32,250 bases of DNA. It comes from Beijerinckiaceae bacterium. Lineage in GTDB: Bacteria > Pseudomonadota > Alphaproteobacteria > Rhizobiales > Beijerinckiaceae. The stretch is taken from contig CANGTC010000025.1 of NCBI GenBank assembly GCA_947456505.1, positions 1-32,250 of the forward strand. The letters run 5' to 3'. The notes beneath the pieces were generated by a model. That model searched no databases and was not told where the DNA came from. It worked only from the letters and a program-made list of their open reading frames with translations. The position numbers and the translations under genes are program-made. Numbering within the stretch: position 1 is the first letter of the stretch; each line of letters starts with the position of its first letter. Positions 14,605 through 21,356 of the stretch are shown piece after piece.

Positions 14605-15811
14605 GCTGCTTCAACTCGTTTTTGCCTTTCTGGTGAGCGCGCCGCTCATGGCGCGGGCCCAGACGCCCGAGGGCGCTTCCTCAGGCAAGCAGAGTCCTTC
14701 TGTCCCCATCGTCTATGTCGAATTGGCGGATGATCCGCGTTATGAGCCGATCCGCGCCTATGGCCGGGTCGTGCTTGAAGCGCGCGATCACCCCTATGCA
14801 GGCGCGCAGGCCGGACTTGAGGACGCCAAGGCCCTCAGCCGCGCCATGGGGGCCGATCATCAGATGTCGCGGATCTCCGTCAAATCCCCAGAGGAGATGA
14901 GCGCCGCCGTGCTCAAAGCGGCGGACGAGGGCGTGAACTTCTTTCTGGTGGACGCGCCCGCCGAGGCTCTGCGACGCGTCGCCGCCGCCGTCAAAGGGCG
15001 AGATGTGCTGCTCTTCAATGTCAGCGCGTCGGAGGATTCCCTGCGGCGGGATCTGTGCGCGGCGGAGGTTGTGCATACAATGCCCAGCCGCGCCCAGTTG
15101 ATGGATGGGCTCACGCAATTTCTGGTGTCTCGAAAATGGCGGGACTATCTCATTTTGCGCGGACCACGCCCAAGCGATGTCGAAACCGCCGCAGCCTTTG
15201 AACGCTCAGCGAAAAAATTCGGCGCACGTATAGTCGCCATACGGGATTTCACCCCGGGCACGGACCCGCGAGAACGAGAGAAGAACAATGTCGGGCTGCT
15301 CAGCGCGATCAACCGGGATTGGGACGTCACCTTCGTTGCGGACGCGGATTTCGATTTCGCGCGCGAGGTTTCCTATCGCACCATCAGGCCACGTCCGGTG
15401 GTTGGCGCAATCGACCTTGAGCCAGTCGCCTGGCACTGGACCTGGGATCACAACGGCGCGCCGCAGCTAAACACGCGTTTCGCGCGTCTCTCCGGAGGCC
15501 GTCATATGGGCGGCGCGGACTGGGGCGCGTGGATGGCGGTCAAGATCATCGCGCAGTCTGCGCTGCGGACAAAATCGGTCGACTTCAAAACCCGCCGTTC
15601 CTTCATCTTGAAGGAGGGCTACTTCGACGGCAATAAGGGGGAGCCCATGAGCATTCGTCCATGGGATCACCAATTGCGCCAGGCGGTCCTGCTGGCGGCT
15701 CCATATTCGGTGGTCGCGGCGGCGCCCATGGAGGGATTTCTTCATCAAAGGGATGTGCTTGACTCACTCGGTGACGATGAGCCCGAGACGCCCTGCCGCC
15801 TGAACAGGTAG
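14597..15811 (+). CDS. ABC transporter substrate-binding protein of PQQ-alcohol-dehydrogenase type
   Basis: The 404-residue exported protein has a Sec leader (1-22, ending ARAQ). The body is a type I periplasmic binding fold with an early VYVELADDPRYEPIRAYG, a GLEDAKALSRAMGA helix, FFLVDAPAEAL, LLFNVSASEDSLRRDLC and a closing GGADWGAWMAVKIIAQ. This is the pattern I associate with the binding protein family found with PQQ-dependent alcohol dehydrogenase clusters, which also occurs in lut loci of methylotrophs. I chose the ATG at 14597, overlapping the propeller stop, because it starts directly with the leader. It would naturally pair with the ABC-2 permease at 8407. Ligand unknown. Confidence 0.85.
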   Translation: MNRLLQLVFAFLVSAPLMARAQTPEGASSGKQSPSVPIVYVELADDPRYEPIRAYGRVVLEARDHPYAGAQAGLEDAKALSRAMGADHQMSRISVKSPEEMSAAVLKAADEGVNFFLVDAPAEALRRVAAAVKGRDVLLFNVSASEDSLRRDLCAAEVVHTMPSRAQLMDGLTQFLVSRKWRDYLILRGPRPSDVETAAAFERSAKKFGARIVAIRDFTPGTDPREREKNNVGLLSAINRDWDVTFVADADFDFAREVSYRTIRPRPVVGAIDLEPVAWHWTWDHNGAPQLNTRFARLSGGRHMGGADWGAWMAVKIIAQSALRTKSVDFKTRRSFILKEGYFDGNKGEPMSIRPWDHQLRQAVLLAAPYSVVAAAPMEGFLHQRDVLDSLGDDEPETPCRLNR

Positions 15812-15840
15812 GCCCCAGTTCGCGTCCTTGATCATGGCCC

Positions 15841-16668
15841 TTGTTTGACCTTCCTCACAAGCCGTCTTATTTCTTTTGTCTGGCGCTCGTCTTATCGACG
15901 ATCTCAAAGTCACTGGTGCAGCCTTTGATAGACGCATCGCAGGATTGCTCTCCCGAAGCGCTTGACGTCTTCATCAGACGCAAAGCCTATAAATCCGCGT
16001 CCGGCTCCCAGATCGAGGTTTTTTCTGACCTGCGCTTTCAGGTGGCCCCCGGGGAGTCGCTCGCCATCATGGGCCCATCGGGTTGCGGCAAGTCCACGTT
16101 GCTGCGCATGATCGCGGGGCTTGATGCGGATTATGAAGGCCGCATCGGTCGCACGGGGGCAGGGCGCACCGGTATGGTGTTTCAGGAGCCTACGCTCCTC
16201 AACTGGCGGAGCGTGGAGGAGAATATCCGTCTGGTGATGCGCGACGACAGCGACGGGGCGGCGGTTCTGGACGGGATCCTCGAGCGCATGGAGATTTCAG
16301 CGCACCGCAACCATTTTCCGGGCGAGCTTTCCGTGGGGCTTGCGCGGCGCGTTGGCATCGGGCGGGCGCTGGCGGCTCTACCGGGTTTGCTATTGATGGA
16401 TGAACCCTTCGCCTCGCTGGATAGCGCCCTTGCGGCGCGCTTGCAGGAGAAGATCAAAAGCGAGCTTGCGCTTCGCCCTGTGACGACGCTGCTCGTCACC
16501 CATAGTTTTGACGAGGCCCTGAGCGTCGCCAGTCGCCTCTTGGTTTTCGCGGCCAGGCCGAGCCGCATCATCGCAGATGTCAAGCTTGATGATAATCTTC
16601 TCGATGCGCCCGCCCATATCGCCACGCTGCGGCGAGAGATCGAGGATGTGATGGCGCAGAACTGCTGA
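15841..16668 (+). CDS. NitT/TauT-type ABC transporter ATPase
   Basis: The ATPase has Walker A GPSGCGKST (78-86 in the longest reading), a Q-loop FQEP, Walker B LLLMDEP (183-189) and the H-loop histidine in VTHSFDEAL. The signature is LSVGLARRVGIGRAL, where most family members have LSGG. The sequence is closest in style to SsuB/TauB proteins, so it probably serves the binding protein at 9231 and permease at 10223, separated by seven genes. The start is uncertain: the TTG at 15841 gives an unusual hydrophobic N-terminus and has no ribosome site; a GTG at 15916 is an alternative. It converges on the TonB receptor, leaving 9 bases. Confidence 0.85.
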   Translation: MFDLPHKPSYFFCLALVLSTISKSLVQPLIDASQDCSPEALDVFIRRKAYKSASGSQIEVFSDLRFQVAPGESLAIMGPSGCGKSTLLRMIAGLDADYEGRIGRTGAGRTGMVFQEPTLLNWRSVEENIRLVMRDDSDGAAVLDGILERMEISAHRNHFPGELSVGLARRVGIGRALAALPGLLLMDEPFASLDSALAARLQEKIKSELALRPVTTLLVTHSFDEALSVASRLLVFAARPSRIIADVKLDDNLLDAPAHIATLRREIEDVMAQNC

Positions 16669-16677
16669 CGCCTGGCG

Positions 16678-19035
16678 TTAGAATGTTGCGCGCGCGCCGA
16701 GGTAAAAGGAGCGCGGCCGCGCCGGGGTGAAGGAGCCGGAATCGGTGAAATGCGCAGAGCTGATTTGCGCCATGTCAAAATAGGTTCCGAAGGTGGCGTA
16801 TCGGCGGTCAAAGAGGTTTTCGACCTTGGCGAAGACTTCGAAGGTCTTGTTTATCCGGTATGAGGCGCCGCCGTTCACTGTGAAATAGGAGGGCAGTGGT
16901 TCATTCAGATTCGCCGCATCGCCTTCCATATATTGCGCGCCCACAAGGATCATATCCGCCCGCACTTTGAAGGCCGGGCTGATGGCGTAGTCAAACCCCG
17001 CCTTCAGACGATGGCGGGGCGACATGGGGATGCGATTGCCCGCCATGACCTGGATCTGCCCATTTTGTTGATCTGCGCGCGGATTGTTCGGGGAGGAAAG
17101 CGTCATCGGATCGGTGAACGTGGCGTCAAGCCATGTATATCCCATGAAAATGTTGAGCTGCTCCCCATGCCAGGAGGCGTCGAGCTCCAGCCCCTGCCTG
17201 CGCACCCCACCCACATTGGCGAAATAGCCAAAGCCCTGGATGGCGCTAGGGATATTCAGGATCTCGTTCTGCGTGTCGGTCCGGAAGAGACCAGCCTTCC
17301 ATGTGACGGGCGAGGCGGCGTTCCATAGGGCGATGGTTCCGCGCAGTCCCGTTTCGAAGGTCGTTGCGATCACCTGCTTCAGAGGCGGGTCCGAGACAAG
17401 AAAGGTGTCGATGATGCAGGGCCGCTGCGGATTTGCGCAGCCAAGTTCCAGGGGGGTCGGCGCACGGCTGGCCTGGGACGCGCCGACATAGGCGCGCAGG
17501 TTAGGCGACAGCCTGTAGGTCAGTCCCACCATTGGATTGAAACGCTGCACATGGGTCACGCCGCTCACGTCGCCGCCCAGTTGATCGGCGAGCTTCAGGG
17601 TCGTCGTATTGAAGCGCCCGCCAAGGGTGGCGGAGAGGTCTTTGGTTAGATCCAGCGTGTCGCTGATCCAGACGCCCGCATTCAGCGAATTGGCGTTGAG
17701 AAGCACCGGACCAATGGAGGTTGGATCTCCCGACGGCCCCAATAAAATTCCGGTTCCTGCAACCCGAAAGTCCGGCCCGATGAGGCCGAGTTCGCTGCGT
17801 GCGTCGAAGCTGGTCGTCGCATAATCAAGGCTGAGACCGAATTGCAGTCTGTTGCCACGCGCCAGAAAAGGATCCGAGTTTGTCGCCTGAACGGCGGCGC
17901 CCATGGTGCGCGATTGGGTGCGGGTTCGGTCGATTTGACCGAGTTGCGCGCCGTTGAACGTGTCCGCCAGTTGAACGCCGGTGAGGCCATTCGCGGGAAC
18001 CTGATCACCACAGTCTCCGAAGTATAGATATCCGTCGCCGCAACCCCGCACCTCGGTTGTGTTGCCATCCGTGTGGTTTCGCTCAAATCCGCGCAGATAG
18101 GCGTTCGCGTCGATGGTCCAGGAAGCGCTGGGGCGCAGGCGGCTGGTGAGGTTCGCCATCACCATGCGCTGGTGGGTTGATTGTGGTGAGGTGTAGATCG
18201 CGCTCCAGTTCTTCTGAAGCAACTCGGTCGGAGCGGCGGCGCTGGCTCCGAAGCTGTTCTTGGCGGCGGAAAGGCTCAAATGCGTCTCGCCCGCATCATG
18301 CATAAAACCTATGTCGCCATAGAAGCGCTTTATGTTGGAGGTTCCACTCTGGCGAAATCCGCCATCGCGGAGAGTCTCCAGCGCCCCATAGGTCGCGGCG
18401 TTATCCACCTGCTTGCCGAATTGCAGGCCGGTGGCGAACCGTCCGTAGCTCCCCCCCTCGGCTTCGGCCTCCGCTCCGCGATAATTGAAACCATCCTTCA
18501 TTTTCAACCGCACTGCGCCACCCAGCGCATTCAGGCCAAAGGTCGGATTGTTGCCGCCCACATCCGCGCGCTCGACCGCGTTTGCCGGGATGAAATCCCA
18601 GTTGACGCTATCGCCGAAGGCTTCGTTGACGCGCACGCCGTTTTGGTAGACCGCGACGCCCTGTGGCGCCCCCGGATTGGGTGAGGCCTCAAAACCCCTG
18701 TAGTTTATGCCTGGCTGCAGATCATTCCCCGTCGTCGCCGTCAGTCCAACGCTGGGGATGCGTCGGTCCAGGGCTCCCGCCACGCCCGCCGCGCCTTGCG
18801 TGAGGTCGGCGCTATCCAGCGATTGCACATTGGCGGGCGCCCTCGACAGGGATTGAGCGCCACCCAATGGGGACGAGCCGACAATATCCAGGATGCGACC
18901 GTCTCCCCGGGGCGCGTCCGTTTCTTGCGCGGACGCCGGGTCGACGTATGCGCAGCCGAGCGCTAGCAGAAGTGAAAGCAAACGATGCCGCAAAAACGAA
19001 CCCCGGCGTCTTGCGACCACCGCTCCTGTTTCCAT
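16678..19035 (-). CDS. TonB-dependent outer membrane receptor
   Basis: The 785-residue receptor has a leader (about 1-36), a short N-terminal segment DGRILDIVGSSP that may contain the TonB box, a plug domain with LDRRIPSVGL and NPTFGLNALGGAVRLKMKDG, and a 22-strand barrel ending in the aromatic ARATF. A TonB-type C-terminal repeat FAKVENLFDRRYATFGTYFD is clear. Such receptors take up scarce metal chelates or large ligands. Its neighbours make a lanthanide or lanthanophore ligand plausible, as with LutH, but siderophore or other substrates cannot be excluded. The ATG at 19035 is preferred to a TTG at 19047. Two inverted repeats lie upstream, between it and the divergent PQQ dehydrogenase. Confidence 0.92.
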   Translation of the reverse strand: METGAVVARRRGSFLRHRLLSLLLALGCAYVDPASAQETDAPRGDGRILDIVGSSPLGGAQSLSRAPANVQSLDSADLTQGAAGVAGALDRRIPSVGLTATTGNDLQPGINYRGFEASPNPGAPQGVAVYQNGVRVNEAFGDSVNWDFIPANAVERADVGGNNPTFGLNALGGAVRLKMKDGFNYRGAEAEAEGGSYGRFATGLQFGKQVDNAATYGALETLRDGGFRQSGTSNIKRFYGDIGFMHDAGETHLSLSAAKNSFGASAAAPTELLQKNWSAIYTSPQSTHQRMVMANLTSRLRPSASWTIDANAYLRGFERNHTDGNTTEVRGCGDGYLYFGDCGDQVPANGLTGVQLADTFNGAQLGQIDRTRTQSRTMGAAVQATNSDPFLARGNRLQFGLSLDYATTSFDARSELGLIGPDFRVAGTGILLGPSGDPTSIGPVLLNANSLNAGVWISDTLDLTKDLSATLGGRFNTTTLKLADQLGGDVSGVTHVQRFNPMVGLTYRLSPNLRAYVGASQASRAPTPLELGCANPQRPCIIDTFLVSDPPLKQVIATTFETGLRGTIALWNAASPVTWKAGLFRTDTQNEILNIPSAIQGFGYFANVGGVRRQGLELDASWHGEQLNIFMGYTWLDATFTDPMTLSSPNNPRADQQNGQIQVMAGNRIPMSPRHRLKAGFDYAISPAFKVRADMILVGAQYMEGDAANLNEPLPSYFTVNGGASYRINKTFEVFAKVENLFDRRYATFGTYFDMAQISSAHFTDSGSFTPARPRSFYLGARATF

Positions 19036-19064
19036 CCCTTTTCTCAAGAATAACTTTATTGCCT

Positions 19065-19078
19065 CGCTTCAGGAAGCG
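19065..19078. promoter_or_regulatory. Inverted repeat CGCTTC-AG-GAAGCG in receptor leader
   Basis: A perfect 6-bp inverted repeat with a 2-base centre lies 30 bases upstream of the TonB receptor start. Its 2-base centre is too short for a good RNA loop, so a protein-binding site is more likely than an attenuator. Confidence 0.3.
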
Positions 19079-19110
19079 GAAAGTTTTGCTCTTGCGCCGT
19101 TGTGAAGATG

Positions 19111-19126
19111 CCTTTCCGGCGAAAGG
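19111..19126. promoter_or_regulatory. Inverted repeat CCTTTC-CGGC-GAAAGG
   Basis: A perfect 6-bp inverted repeat with a 4-base spacer lies 76 bases upstream of the TonB receptor. It has the same 6-4-6 geometry as the palindromes at 8092 and 28349 but a different sequence. It may be an operator or a leader hairpin. Confidence 0.3.
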
Positions 19127-19306
19127 GGGTAATCATTTTGCTGCAATTGCGAAAGTCTTGCGGCGTTGCGTCATCGGGTCGGCCGGCATCCTCGAAATGA
19201 GCATGCCCGCGCTGCGGTGTCTCTTGTCATTTCTCTGACTGGGGCGCATGATTTGCCAAACCGGACTAATGAACGATCTGGCCATTGGGTAAAGAGGGGG
19301 GAAGAC

Positions 19307-20974
19307 ATGAAAGCAGCGATGACAGTCGCCTTTTGCCTGTTGAGCGGCGTGGCGATGGCGCAGACGGCTCAAGAACTTATTGAAAGCGGCAAGAACACCG
19401 AAAATGTGCCGACTTTCGGCATGGGATACCGTCTCAATCAATATAGCCCACTGAAGCAGATCACCCCCAAGAACGTCAAGCGTCTGGTTCCCGTCTGGAG
19501 CGCCAGCGTGAGCAACGATCAGGGCGAGTTGGCGCAACCGACCATTTACAATGGCGTCATGTATGTGGTGAACGGCAATGGCACCTTCGCCTTTGATGTG
19601 GAGACCGGCGCCAAGATCTGGGCGACCCCCGTTGACTATGACCGGGCCGCCGCGCGCATGAGCAGCGCTGGCCTGAACATGCGCGGTGGAGCGACCATCT
19701 ATAATGGCAAGCTCTACCGCGAGACCATCGATTGCTTCGTCATCGCGCTCGACATGAAGACGGGCAAGGAAGTCTGGCGGCAAAAGTTCGCGGATTTCAA
19801 AGAGGGCTACACCGGCATCATCGCTCCCCTTGTCGCCAATGGCGTGATCATCACCGGCATGGCGGGCGGCGACCGCACCACGCGCGGCTTTCTGAAGGGT
19901 TGGGATCCTGAAACGGGCCAGAACCTCTGGACCCACTACAATATTCCCGCCCCCGGCGAACCTGGCTCCGAGACCTGGCCGAAGGATATTCCAGACGCCT
20001 GGAAATATGGTGGTGGGGCGACCTGGCAGAACGGGTCCTACGACCCTGAACTCGATCTGGTTTATTGGGGCACGGGCAACGCTGAGCCCTATAATCCGAT
20101 TTATCGCGGGGGCAATGACAGTCTCTACACCGCAAGCGTCGTGGCGATCCGTCCGAAGACAGGCGAGCGGGTTTGGCACTACCAATATATCCCCAACGAA
20201 AGCTACGATTTCGATGGAACAGCCGAGCCTGTTCTTGCCGACCTGACCGTCGCCGGGGTGAAACGCAAAGCGCTGATCAGCGCCAATAAAAACGGCTTCA
20301 TGTATGTGATTGACCGTACCAACGGAAAGCTGATCGCCGCCCATCCCTTCGTGAAGGTCAATTGGGCCAGCCATATCGACCTCAAGACGGGTCGTCCCGT
20401 GTTGACGGACGTGCTTGAGCGGGCGATGAAGGGCGAAACGGTTGAGGTTTTCCCCGCACGCGGCACAAACGCCTCGCTCACAGCCTTCAATCCCAAAACC
20501 GGCCTGATTTATGTGAATGCGTGGGAAAGTTCGCGCATCATGAAATACACCAAAGTCGATTTCAAACTGGGGGCGGGTTCAACCGGCATTGAAACCAGCT
20601 TCCGCACGCCGCCGAATGGTGAGCCGTGGGGCTATCACATGGCGTTTGACCCTGTAACAGGCAAGGCCGTCTGGAAGACGCCTGTGCGGGAAACCTACAT
20701 CTCCGCCGGCATGTTGGCCACCGATGGCGGCCTGCTTTTCACGGGTCGCCTGAATGGTGACTTCATCGCGCTGGATCAATCGAACGGCAAAGAACTCTGG
20801 AAGTTCAAGACCGGCTCCGGCATCAACGCGCCCGCCATCACCTATACGGTCAAGGGCAAGCAATATGTGACGATCATGTCCGGAACAGGCGGCGTCCTGA
20901 ATCGTGTCATGAAGGTCGCCGATGTCGCCAATACCGGTGGGTCCGTCTGGACTTTCGCCTTGATGAAAGATTGA
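19307..20974 (+). CDS. PQQ-dependent dehydrogenase without vicinal cysteines (copy 2)
   Basis: The 555-residue quinoprotein has a Sec leader (1-19, ending AMAQ) and propeller motifs such as DMKTGKEVW and DPETGQNLW. The active-site pattern includes D188 in AGGDRTTRG, where XoxF-like enzymes have Glu, N258 in WGTGNAEPYN, and D301-x-D303 in SYDFDG, the pair that in related enzymes includes the lanthanide-specific Asp. It has only one Cys in the mature protein (C143), so the usual vicinal disulfide next to PQQ is absent; Ser119-Ser120 lie near that place. The ATG at 19307 follows a GAGGGGGGAAG site. The downstream cytochrome starts 4 bases after its stop and is probably its electron acceptor. Confidence 0.9.
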   Translation: MKAAMTVAFCLLSGVAMAQTAQELIESGKNTENVPTFGMGYRLNQYSPLKQITPKNVKRLVPVWSASVSNDQGELAQPTIYNGVMYVVNGNGTFAFDVETGAKIWATPVDYDRAAARMSSAGLNMRGGATIYNGKLYRETIDCFVIALDMKTGKEVWRQKFADFKEGYTGIIAPLVANGVIITGMAGGDRTTRGFLKGWDPETGQNLWTHYNIPAPGEPGSETWPKDIPDAWKYGGGATWQNGSYDPELDLVYWGTGNAEPYNPIYRGGNDSLYTASVVAIRPKTGERVWHYQYIPNESYDFDGTAEPVLADLTVAGVKRKALISANKNGFMYVIDRTNGKLIAAHPFVKVNWASHIDLKTGRPVLTDVLERAMKGETVEVFPARGTNASLTAFNPKTGLIYVNAWESSRIMKYTKVDFKLGAGSTGIETSFRTPPNGEPWGYHMAFDPVTGKAVWKTPVRETYISAGMLATDGGLLFTGRLNGDFIALDQSNGKELWKFKTGSGINAPAITYTVKGKQYVTIMSGTGGVLNRVMKVADVANTGGSVWTFALMKD

Positions 20975-20978
20975 GGTC

Positions 20979-21311
20979 ATGCGGATCGGCGCATATCTGG
21001 CTGGTTCAGGGTTCGCAGCCCTGAGCCTGCTGTCATCAGGTGTGGCGGTGGCGCAATCAGGCGCTTCATCGCCGGAGCTCGTAGCGAAGGGCGCTGCGCT
21101 TTTCGCTGAGAATTGCCAGACCTGTCATGGCGCCCGCATGCGCAATCCCCAATGGGGGATCGACCTGCGACAATTTCCTCGGGACGGGAACACACGCTTT
21201 GTCAATTCGGTGACTTATGGCAAGCGCCAGATGCCGTCATGGGAAGATGTTTTGAGACCCGAGGATATCGAGGCCCTCTGGGCCTATGTCTCGACCGGCG
21301 ATCCGGACTAG
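20979..21311 (+). CDS. Small cytochrome c paired with PQQ dehydrogenase copy 2
   Basis: This 110-residue exported monohaem cytochrome has a Sec leader (1-26), CQTCH at residues 46-50 and likely axial ligand M85 in RQMPSW. It starts 4 bases after the PQQ dehydrogenase stop with a GAGG site inside the preceding gene's end, so it is cotranscribed and probably coupled. It is a paralogue of the cytochrome at 5507-5824, sharing the DLR, RFxNSVTxGK and LWxY pattern. The role is to take electrons from the quinoprotein to the respiratory chain, as cytochrome cL-type partners do. A bidirectional hairpin follows it. Confidence 0.88.
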   Translation: MRIGAYLAGSGFAALSLLSSGVAVAQSGASSPELVAKGAALFAENCQTCHGARMRNPQWGIDLRQFPRDGNTRFVNSVTYGKRQMPSWEDVLRPEDIEALWAYVSTGDPD

Positions 21312-21314
21312 ATG

Positions 21315-21344
21315 ATGGCGCGCGGTTATTAGCCTGCGCGCCAT
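21315..21344. terminator. Bidirectional hairpin between convergent genes
   Basis: An 11-bp stem with one G-T pair (ATGGCGCGCGG with CTGCGCGCCAT) encloses an 8-base AT-rich loop. It lies between the cytochrome (ends 21311) and the convergent PQQ dehydrogenase (ends 21357). There is no long T-tract on either side. Confidence 0.6.
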
Positions 21345-21356
21345 CCGTGACAGCCC

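Larger units (their letters stand above)
19036..19306. other. Divergent intergenic region, 271 bp
   Basis: This region separates the TonB receptor (minus) and PQQ dehydrogenase copy 2 (plus). It holds two inverted repeats, at 19065-19078 and 19111-19126. The gene on the plus strand has a GAGGGGGGAAG ribosome site ending just before its ATG at 19307. I see no other gene. Confidence 0.6.
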
